A stretch of DNA of 11,068 bases from Gammaproteobacteria bacterium (GTDB lineage: Bacteria > Pseudomonadota > Gammaproteobacteria > HK1). Shown here piece after piece: positions 6,514 to 11,068 of this stretch. The notes beneath the pieces are model-generated. The model was not told where the DNA came from. It did no database searches and saw only the letters and a program-made list of their open reading frames with translations. The DNA is taken from NCBI GenBank assembly GCA_020444775.1, contig JAGRHX010000563.1, positions 1 to 11,068 on the forward strand, read 5' to 3'. Position 1 is the stretch's first letter. Each line of letters begins with the position of its first letter. A program made the position numbers and the translations under genes.

Positions 6514-7257
6514 ATGAGTTTCATCGACAGTCAGGCTGTTCGAGTGATGCTGTGCATGGTCTCGGTATTGTTGGTGGGGCCCGTGAACACGTCCGCGGCC
6601 ACTCGAGGTTTTGGGCCGACAGCATATTCCAGCTTTGGTGACAGCCCCTTCTCGGACACCACATTTTCCTACTTCGAGCTCGAGACCTTCGAAGACGGTC
6701 TGCTCGATTCAAGTGGTGTCAGCAGTAGCGGTCCGGGCATCGTGATCGGGCCAAGCAACCAGACTGACTCGGTCGATGCAGATGATGGCAGCGTGGATGG
6801 CAGTGGAACCGGAGGTCACTCGTTCTTCACCGCTCAACAAACCCGGATACTGCAATTCAGCTTCGATGCCAACGCGCTCGGCAGCCTGCCGACGCACGCC
6901 GGCCTGGTGTGGACCGACGTTGGCTTCGTAGATGCGGGCGGCACCCTCGGTATCGCCGACATGACGTTCTCAGCTTTCGACGCCGCGGATGATCTCATCC
7001 TGGCCGTATCGGGCAGCGCTCTGGGAGACGGCAGCACGTTTGGCATGACCGCGGAGGATCGCTTTTTCGGCATCCAGCACGACGCGGGCATCTCCAGAAT
7101 CGCGCTGGCGATCGCGACCAGCGACGACTTCGAGATCGACCATCTTCAGTATGGCTTTGCGGCACCCGTGCCATTGCCCGGGGCGCTCGTGCTGCTGCTT
7201 TCCGGCCTCGCGCTGATCGGGATGCGGGAATTCCGGACCGATGTCAGCCGCCGCTGA
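6514..7257 (+). CDS. Exported protein with PEP-CTERM-type (VPLPGA) sorting tail
   Basis: A 247-residue secreted or surface-anchored protein. The N-terminus carries a signal peptide: R10, then a hydrophobic run VMLCMVSVLLVG (11-22), with cleavage plausible near TSA-A (26-29). The C-terminus shows the tripartite sorting signal: VPLPGA (219-224), a membrane segment LVLLLSGLALIGM (225-237) and a basic tail rich in arginine. This is the VPLPA-type variant of the PEP-CTERM signal that exosortases process. The mature part is acidic and rich in Asp, Ser and Gly, for example DSVDADDGSVDGSGTGG (85-101), which suggests a beta-rich, possibly calcium-binding surface domain of unknown function. The ATG at 6514 is preceded by GAGG at 9 bases; the frame extends 10 codons to a TTG at 6484 without ribosome-site support. 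No exosortase gene is in the window, so processing would rely on one elsewhere. Confidence 0.85.
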   Translation: MSFIDSQAVRVMLCMVSVLLVGPVNTSAATRGFGPTAYSSFGDSPFSDTTFSYFELETFEDGLLDSSGVSSSGPGIVIGPSNQTDSVDADDGSVDGSGTGGHSFFTAQQTRILQFSFDANALGSLPTHAGLVWTDVGFVDAGGTLGIADMTFSAFDAADDLILAVSGSALGDGSTFGMTAEDRFFGIQHDAGISRIALAIATSDDFEIDHLQYGFAAPVPLPGALVLLLSGLALIGMREFRTDVSRR

Positions 7258-7290
7258 GTCGATGCCAGCAGCAGCCCTTGCGGACCACCC

Positions 7291-7308
7291 GCGACGCGTT
7301 CTCGTCGC
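7291..7308 (+). terminator. Weak stem-loop after the exported-protein gene
   Basis: GCGACG (7291-7296) pairs with CGTCGC (7303-7308) around a six-base loop, 33 bases past the stop codon and 39 bases before the next start. No T tract follows. It may be a terminator or simply a leader structure of the next gene. Confidence 0.3.
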
Positions 7309-7347
7309 ATCGTCCTTCGCATCGGCAGCCGGAAAGCACGACACACC

Positions 7348-8382
7348 GTGAAGCTTGCAATCAGCATGGGCAACCTGAGCGGTGGACGTGGAACCATCGA
7401 TCCCCGCTACGTGCTGGCGGCGGAATCGTTGGGTGTGGACTACGCCTGGTCATCGGAGGCCTGGGGTCGCGACGCCGTGTCGCCGGTCGCGTACATGGCC
7501 GCGCTGACCCGACGTATCAAGCTCGGCACCGCGATCATGCAGATCACCGCACGAGCGCCAGTGATGACGGCGATGACGGCCCTGACGCTGTCACGACTCT
7601 CCGCGGGCAGATTCGTTCTGGGGTTGGGGGTAAGCGGCCCACAGGTCGTGGAGGGACTGCATGGCGTACCGTTTCAGCCGGCCTTGAGCCGTCTGAAGGA
7701 AGTCGTCGACATCGTGCGGATGGCGCTGCGTGGCGAGAGGATCCGTTATCAGGGTGAACTGTATACCCTGCCCCGACCCGGCGGTCCGGGCAAAGCGCTG
7801 AGACTGGACCACCCGGCCATCCCGGACCTGCCGATATTCCTTGCCACCCTGGCGCCCCGATCGCTCGAGTACACCGGTGCGGTGGCGGACGGTTGGTTGG
7901 GCACCTCGTTTTCACCCGACCATCCCGGTGCCCTCATGACGCATCTGCGGCGAGGCGCACACGGGGCCGGGCGTACCCTCGAGACGCTCGAGACTCAGGT
8001 GACCGCGAGCGTGGCCATCGGTGAGGATGTAGCCGCGCTGATCGAGGCGCAAAAGCCAGCCGTTGCCTTCCAGCTCGGCGCAATGGGCTCGGCCGACACC
8101 AACTTCTACAACGATGCGTTCCGGCGCGCCGGCTTCGAGGACGATGCACGCGCGGTTCAGGACCTCTGGCTGGCAGGCAAGCGCGACGCGGCCGCCGCGC
8201 GCGTGCCCGACGCGCTGGTCACTCGGTATGGCCTCATCGGTACCGCCGAGATGATCCGTGAACGCATCCAGAAGTATCGCGAGGCTGGGATCAGCTGCAT
8301 CAATCTGCGTGTTTCCAGCGCCGATCCGGAGCAGCGGATCAAGGTGCTCGAGCGCGCGGTGGAGACCATTCGAAGCGCCTGA
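7348..8382 (+). CDS. LLM-class (luciferase-like) flavin-dependent oxidoreductase
   Basis: A 344-residue cytoplasmic TIM-barrel enzyme of the bacterial luciferase-like superfamily, which uses F420 or FMN for hydride transfer or monooxygenation. The first barrel strand KLAISMG (2-8) follows directly from the GTG at 7348, which is why this start is preferred although its ribosome site (GGAA about 13 bases away) is weak. Family features include YAWSSEAWG (32-40), RRIKLGTAIMQITARAP (55-71), SAGRFVLGLGVSGPQV (85-100) and the barrel segment PIFLATLAPRSLEYTGAVADGW (162-183). The C-terminus, with ISCINLRV (315-322), closes the barrel. The sequence resembles the F420-dependent branch, but cofactor preference cannot be read with certainty and no F420 biosynthesis gene is present here. 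It lies 90 bases after the exported-protein gene on the same strand and converges on the cupin gene. Confidence 0.88.
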   Translation: MKLAISMGNLSGGRGTIDPRYVLAAESLGVDYAWSSEAWGRDAVSPVAYMAALTRRIKLGTAIMQITARAPVMTAMTALTLSRLSAGRFVLGLGVSGPQVVEGLHGVPFQPALSRLKEVVDIVRMALRGERIRYQGELYTLPRPGGPGKALRLDHPAIPDLPIFLATLAPRSLEYTGAVADGWLGTSFSPDHPGALMTHLRRGAHGAGRTLETLETQVTASVAIGEDVAALIEAQKPAVAFQLGAMGSADTNFYNDAFRRAGFEDDARAVQDLWLAGKRDAAAARVPDALVTRYGLIGTAEMIRERIQKYREAGISCINLRVSSADPEQRIKVLERAVETIRSA

Positions 8383-8416
8383 TCAGCGGACACGCCGGAC
8401 ATCAGGCGGCCACTGA
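8377..8416. terminator. Bidirectional terminator candidate with alternative hairpins
   Basis: Between the convergent LLM and cupin genes, GCCTGAT (8377-8383) can pair with ATCAGGC (8401-8407). ATCAGCGG (8382-8389) can instead pair with CCACTGAT (8409-8416), with one C-A mismatch. The two foldings compete for overlapping bases, and the first overlaps the LLM stop codon. No T tract is present on either strand. Confidence 0.4.
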
Positions 8417-8437
8417 TGAAACCCCTGGTCCGGTCAA

Positions 8438-8884
8438 CTATCTATCCAGGTCCATGTCCGCATCCTGGGTTGCGGCGCGCGCATCGAACCGGCCGTCGAA
8501 AATGGGACGCTCGCCGGTGGTCGGCCCCGGGTACTGCACGAACAGCATCGTGCAGCCATGCTCGGTGTGCATGTCCTTCTCTTCGTGTGGGTCGCCGTGA
8601 TAGACGAGGTCACCCGCGCGCAAGGTCTGCTCGCCGTATCTGCATTCACCCTCGAGGATGTACCACACCTGGGCGAATCCATGTCCGTGCGCGGGAAACC
8701 CCGTCCCCGGGGGATAGGTAATCGTGCCGGTGTTGGGGGCCGTCGGATCGCTTGCGTCAGGATGGATCACCATGCGGGTGATATTGCCGAAGCGGCCCAC
8801 CTGTCCCGGGTGAGAATCCGGGCGCGCAACGCGAGCGCCGCGCGTCATTGCCTGCTCGAGGTGCTGGGGTTGACGGTCTCGCAT
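8438..8884 (-). CDS. Small single-domain cupin protein
   Basis: A 148-residue cytoplasmic protein with one conserved cupin beta-barrel. Motif 1 is PGTGFPAHGHGFAQVWYILEGE (59-80), with H66 and H68. The position that normally holds the glutamate ligand appears to be Q72. Motif 2 is AGDLVYHGDPHEEKDMH (90-106), with H96 and H100. These residues could hold a divalent metal; small cupins of this sort act as dioxygenases, isomerases or ligand sensors. The open frame extends 41 codons upstream, but the ATG at 8884 has GAGGAA about 9 bases away and begins just before the conserved part, so the shorter form is taken. It converges on the LLM gene and lies 123 bases downstream of the DUF4197 gene on the same strand. 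Its substrate is unknown; a role beside the LLM oxidoreductase is only positional inference. Confidence 0.82.
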   Translation of the reverse strand: MRDRQPQHLEQAMTRGARVARPDSHPGQVGRFGNITRMVIHPDASDPTAPNTGTITYPPGTGFPAHGHGFAQVWYILEGECRYGEQTLRAGDLVYHGDPHEEKDMHTEHGCTMLFVQYPGPTTGERPIFDGRFDARAATQDADMDLDR

Positions 8885-8959
8885 GGCTGGTTCCTCTTCG
8901 TGGAAGCTGCAGTAGCTGCTCGGATCGACCTGAGCCCGCGGCACATGACCGGACGTCGA

Positions 8960-8977
8960 CCGTGCGTCGATGCACGG
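8960..8977 (-). terminator. Stem-loop after the DUF4197 gene
   Basis: CCGTGC (8960-8965) pairs with GCACGG (8972-8977) around a six-base loop, 30 bases past the DUF4197 stop codon at 9008 and upstream of the cupin gene. There is no T tract. It is a weak terminator or processing-site candidate. Confidence 0.3.
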
Positions 8978-9007
8978 ATGCCCATCGCTGGGGGCCGCCA
9001 ATCGCAC

Positions 9008-9784
9008 TCAGCGACCGGAGAACACCTTCTTGAGCAGATCCGTGCTGCGCGCAACCGGATTGGCGCGGATCTTTCCTTCCTCCGCCGCCAGCTTCAAGAA
9101 CAACCCGTCCAGCGTCTTGCCGGTCACGTAGTCGTCCAGATCCCAGGACCTACCCGACACCAATCCGCCGGTGCTCTGCGCCGCCTGATCGGTGAGGCGT
9201 TTGTAGGCCGCGGTCGCCCCGGTCTTTTCAGTGGCGGCGCTGACGATGGGTCGCACCGCCGCGTGCAGCTGATCACCTGCCTTGTCACGCAGGTATCGAG
9301 TCGCGGCATCGTCACCACCGTTGAGGATCCCACGCGCGTCCGCCAGCGTCATGTTCTGCACGGTCTGCTTGACGATGGGCAGCGTCTTCGGCACGGCCTG
9401 CTCGGCGGCACGGTTAACGGTCGTCTCGAACTCATCGACCGTCGATCCATAGCCTACCTTGCGCAGCACCTTGCCCGTGCGCTCGAGCACACCCGGCAAC
9501 GGTATTCGAACCTGCGGATCGTCAAGATACCCCCCGGAACGCCCCAGCACCGCCACGGCGCGCTCCGCGCCAATGCTCAGCGCCTGGCGCAGCCCACCGC
9601 CAATCTCCCCCTCGCTCAAACCGGCACCGGTCGTGGCGCTGCCCGATCCGGACCTCGACCCGGACTTCGAACCGGAGTCCAGGGCATCTTCGGTTGCTTT
9701 GAGCAGGTCACCCAGACCCGCGGCCGCGACCATCCCCGCCAGGCGGAGCATGGCAACGAACACCAGTATTCGCTTTCCGAGCAT
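9008..9784 (-). CDS. Exported DUF4197-family protein
   Basis: A 258-residue protein matching the DUF4197 family pattern as I know it; that family has no assigned reaction. An N-terminal signal peptide (MLGKRILVFVAMLRLAGMVAAA, 1-22) indicates export to the periplasm. A Ser/Gly/Lys-rich linker (37-55) follows. The family core is then clear: GGGLRQALSIGAERAVAVLG (62-81), GGYLDDPQVRIPLP (84-97), VNRAAEQAVP (123-132), NMTLADARGILNGG (144-157), ATRYLRD (161-167) and the C-terminal DDYVTGKTLDGLFLKLAAEEGKIRANPVARSTDLLKKVF (217-255). The ATG at 9784 has GAGGAG 8 bases upstream; an alternative start 7 codons earlier lacks such a site. A CATAAT -10-like element lies about 50 bases upstream. It is flanked by gaps of more than 120 bases on both sides, so it is probably transcribed alone. 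Confidence 0.88.
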   Translation of the reverse strand: MLGKRILVFVAMLRLAGMVAAAGLGDLLKATEDALDSGSKSGSRSGSGSATTGAGLSEGEIGGGLRQALSIGAERAVAVLGRSGGYLDDPQVRIPLPGVLERTGKVLRKVGYGSTVDEFETTVNRAAEQAVPKTLPIVKQTVQNMTLADARGILNGGDDAATRYLRDKAGDQLHAAVRPIVSAATEKTGATAAYKRLTDQAAQSTGGLVSGRSWDLDDYVTGKTLDGLFLKLAAEEGKIRANPVARSTDLLKKVFSGR

Positions 9785-9835
9785 GTGACGTCTCCTCGCG
9801 TACATCGGGCCGTGGGGTCTCTGACAACGCAGGGC

Positions 9836-9841
9836 ATTATG
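9836..9841 (-). promoter_or_regulatory. Candidate -10 element for the DUF4197 gene
   Basis: On the minus strand this reads CATAAT, five of six bases matching the sigma-70 -10 consensus, 51 bases upstream of the DUF4197 start at 9784. No good -35 lies 16-18 bases further upstream, so the call is tentative. Confidence 0.3.
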
Positions 9842-9894
9842 GGCTCGGGGGACGCGGAATGCATCGCACGAGCATGCGCCTGTGATCGGTCGGT

Positions 9895-9943
9895 CGATGA
9901 GCGCTGTTGACGGTGACCAGGCGGACCGCCTGAAGACTCATCG
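9895..9943 (-). terminator. Nested stem-loops after the DUF2852-type gene
   Basis: An outer 7-base stem, CGATGAG (9895-9901) with CTCATCG (9937-9943), encloses an inner perfect stem CAGGCG (9918-9923) with CGCCTG (9927-9932) and a three-base loop. It begins 17 bases past the stop codon at 9960. No T tract follows, but the nested geometry right after a stop codon supports a 3'-end structure. Confidence 0.4.
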
Positions 9944-9959
9944 CTTCCACCGCGCCAGC

Positions 9960-10415
9960 TCAGCCCTCGTCACGATTCGGCGCATCGGACATGAAGCGGT
10001 GGAATTCATCCTCGTCCGCACGCCGCCTGGCGTTCGAACGAAACTCCTCGAAGCGACGCGCGCGACTCTTGATCTCGTCCTTGATCTCGCGAATGCGCTC
10101 GTACTGGGCCTGCTGGAACTCGTTGAACACGACATTGTCGGTCGGCCCCTGGGGATCCGCGCCGGCACGCCCCGTCCAGTTGGCGCTGACTGAAGACCAC
10201 AGCCGCCGAATCGCGCCGGGCAACGTCTGCACGTCACGCCCGGAGACGATCCAGAACAGGATGAACAGGCCGACGGGCCAGAACAGCACGAAGCCCGCGA
10301 CCATGACACCGATATTGATGGCGGACCAGTTCGCGCGGCCGCACCACGCGCCACAGCCGTGGCCGTGCGATCCATGGTGCGAGCGATGAGTCGTTGAATG
10401 GCTGGTGGATGACAT
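9960..10415 (-). CDS. DUF2852-type membrane protein with His-rich N-terminus
   Basis: A 151-residue inner-membrane protein. The N-terminus is rich in Ser and His (THRSHHGSHGHG, 9-20) and carries two cysteines (C21, C25), which could bind metal. One membrane segment follows (INIGVMVAGFVLFWPVGLFILFWIV, 33-57), including the WPVGL motif. After a linker, a charged helical region, probably a coiled coil, runs from NVVFNEFQQAQYERIREIKDE (94-114) through RRFEEF (120-125) to DEFHRFMSD (136-144). This arrangement (WPxGL membrane segment, then N-xxF-xE/Y, then EFxxFM) matches DUF2852 proteins, best known from alphaproteobacteria; their function is unknown. The ATG at 10415 has AGGAGAGGG just upstream; a longer frame to 10493 would start inside the operator repeat and is rejected. 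It diverges from the TetR gene and probably is its target. Confidence 0.75.
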   Translation of the reverse strand: MSSTSHSTTHRSHHGSHGHGCGAWCGRANWSAINIGVMVAGFVLFWPVGLFILFWIVSGRDVQTLPGAIRRLWSSVSANWTGRAGADPQGPTDNVVFNEFQQAQYERIREIKDEIKSRARRFEEFRSNARRRADEDEFHRFMSDAPNRDEG

Positions 10416-10458
10416 GAATCCCTCTCCTGTGCCGATGAGTCCATGACGGACGGACGTT

Positions 10459-10472
10459 GGCCGAGAACGGCC
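10459..10472 (-). other. Leader hairpin of the DUF2852-type gene
   Basis: GGCCG (10459-10463) pairs with CGGCC (10468-10472) around a four-base loop, 44-57 bases upstream of the ATG at 10415 and next to operator 1. In mRNA sense it reads GGCCG-TTCT-CGGCC, very like the leader hairpin at 6468-6482. Confidence 0.35.
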
Positions 10473-10474
10473 CC

Positions 10475-10493
10475 ATGTGAACAATGTTCGCAT
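10475..10493. promoter_or_regulatory. Operator 1, palindromic repeat (DUF2852-side)
   Basis: ATGTGAACAATGTTCGCAT. The inner 17 bases (10476-10492) form an odd-centred palindrome, TGTGAACA-A-TGTTCGCA, with seven of eight pairs matching. It agrees with operator 2 at 17 of 19 positions. It overlaps the expected start region of a minus-strand promoter, TTGAAG (10517-10522) and TAGTGT (10494-10499), 17 bases apart. A bound dimer there would block transcription of the DUF2852-type gene. Confidence 0.65.
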
Positions 10494-10522
10494 ACACTAC
10501 TCGCGCACGAGGCACTCTTCAA
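10494..10522 (-). promoter_or_regulatory. Candidate promoter of the DUF2852-type gene
   Basis: On the minus strand, TTGAAG and TAGTGT are separated by 17 bases. The match is modest, four and three of six, but the spacing is ideal and operator 1 sits directly downstream of the -10. Confidence 0.4.
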
Positions 10523-10538
10523 GAGCTGCATCGACAAA

Positions 10539-10557
10539 ATGTGTACACTGTTCGCAT
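10539..10557. promoter_or_regulatory. Operator 2, palindromic repeat (TetR-side)
   Basis: ATGTGTACACTGTTCGCAT, in the same orientation as operator 1 and differing at two positions. The inner 17 bases (10540-10556) pair at six of eight positions. It ends 23 bases before the TetR start and contains TACACT (10544-10549), a possible -10 element for the regulator gene. This is the position expected for autoregulation. The two centres (10484 and 10548) are 64 bases apart, close to six helical turns. Confidence 0.62.
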
Positions 10558-10580
10558 GAACCAACCGGACCCACACGCTC

Positions 10581-11068
10581 ATGCCACGAAAGACCGAGGA
10601 CAGGCGCGGCTATCATCACGGCAATCTGGCGGAATCGCTGCTGAACGCGGTGGATGAGCTGGCCACCCGTTTCGGTCTCGAGGCGGTGACCCTACGCGGC
10701 TGTGCCCGGCTGGTCGGCGTCGCGCCCTCGTCGGCGTTCAGGCACTACGCCGACAAGCGCGCGCTGTTGACCGCGTTCGCGACCCGGGCGCTGCGCCAGC
10801 TGTCGGAGGCGATGGACAGCGCCAGCATCCGCAGTCGCCGAGAAGGTGGGGATCCGTTTCGCGCGGTGGGGCTGGCCTATATCGAATTCGCGCTCGACAA
10901 GCCCGCATTCTTCCGCGCGATGTGGCACGAGGAAGCCATCTATTCCAACGACCCGGACTACGTCGCCGCGGCCGAGCTGCTCAGCGCGCACCTGCGTGGT
11001 GGCTTTGCCGAGTCGATCGAGGACGAGAACCCCGAGGGCTTCAGCCCGCAGGAGCTGCTGGCCTGGTC
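10581..11068 (+). CDS. TetR/AcrR-family transcriptional regulator (3' truncated by window)
   Basis: The first 162 residues of a TetR-family repressor; the frame is still open at the window edge. The N-terminus has the YHHGNL motif (11-16) followed by helix 1 (ESLLNAVDELATRFG, 18-32). The helix-turn-helix (LRGCARLVGVAPSSAFRHYADK, 38-59) ends with the family's HYADKRALL segment. The ligand-binding part begins with GLAYIEFALDKPAFFRAMW (97-115), typical of regulators with a WHG-type C-terminal domain. The ATG at 10581 is chosen because it leads directly into the conserved part; its ribosome site (CGGA about 11 bases upstream) is poor. An earlier ATG at 10556 is in another frame and stops after 33 codons. 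The paired operators in the divergent gap strongly suggest that it controls both itself and the DUF2852-type gene. The ligand is unknown. Confidence 0.88.
   Translation, partial: MPRKTEDRRGYHHGNLAESLLNAVDELATRFGLEAVTLRGCARLVGVAPSSAFRHYADKRALLTAFATRALRQLSEAMDSASIRSRREGGDPFRAVGLAYIEFALDKPAFFRAMWHEEAIYSNDPDYVAAAELLSAHLRGGFAESIEDENPEGFSPQELLAW

Noticed and set aside
9680..9747. DUF4197 Ser/Gly-rich linker (codons 37-55) as a variable-number tandem repeat
   Set aside because: The Ser-Gly pattern is short and the codons are not repeated exactly, so it reads as a flexible linker.
8558..9910. Plus-strand open frame (450 codons) opposite the cupin and DUF4197 genes
   Set aside because: Both minus-strand genes show clear family motifs and good ribosome sites; this frame shows neither.
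10556..10657. 33-codon open frame starting at an ATG at the edge of operator 2, overlapping the TetR start
   Set aside because: It has no ribosome site and no recognisable product, and overlaps the well-supported regulator in another frame. A leader-peptide role is possible but unsupported.
10692..10991. Minus-strand open frame (99 codons) opposite the TetR gene
   Set aside because: It is a shadow of the regulator frame, without motifs or a ribosome site.
1..11068. tRNA genes, CRISPR arrays, insertion sequences, riboswitches or phage attachment sites
   Set aside because: I saw no regularly spaced repeats, terminal inverted repeats with a transposase, cloverleaf-like segments or known aptamer cores. 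A covariance-model scan would be needed to exclude small RNAs.

Overview
The window is GC-rich chromosomal DNA from a proteobacterium, most likely a gammaproteobacterium or a relative. The base composition, the PEP-CTERM-type cell-surface protein, the DUF4197 protein, the single-chain-type acyl-CoA carboxylase and a flavin-dependent luciferase-family oxidoreductase all fit this, but no single feature fixes the genus. I see no tRNA, rRNA, CRISPR array, insertion sequence or phage gene, and no gene-free stretch longer than 300 bases.

Layout. 1-880 (+) is the C-terminal part of a biotin-dependent acyl-CoA carboxylase, cut by the window edge. 1003-5188 is a block of three minus-strand hydrolase genes, transcribed in this order: an amidohydrolase-2 family TIM-barrel protein (5188-3965), a D-aminoacylase-like amidohydrolase-3 protein (3742-2033), and an alpha/beta hydrolase with a cysteine nucleophile (1746-1003). 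A very strong hairpin separates the first two. Diverging from the block on the plus strand is a TauD/TfdA-type Fe(II)/2-oxoglutarate dioxygenase (5460-6335), then an exported PEP-CTERM-type protein (6514-7257) and an LLM-class oxidoreductase (7348-8382). Convergent to these on the minus strand are a small cupin (8884-8438) and an exported DUF4197 protein (9784-9008). Beyond them lies a membrane-anchored DUF2852-type protein (10415-9960), divergent from a TetR-family regulator (10581 to the window end).

How the genes may work together. Positions 1-8884 read like an accessory catabolic neighbourhood: hydroxylation (dioxygenase), flavin-dependent oxidation (LLM protein), C-N or C-C cleavage (two unrelated amidohydrolases), ester/lactone hydrolysis (alpha/beta hydrolase) and acyl-CoA carboxylation. 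The substrate cannot be read from the sequence, and the gaps of 220-290 bases argue against a single operon. The right end is a separate module. The TetR gene and the divergent DUF2852 gene share a 165-base gap containing two near-identical 19-base palindromic repeats, centred 64 bases apart, each next to one gene's start. This is the best-supported regulatory circuit in the window.
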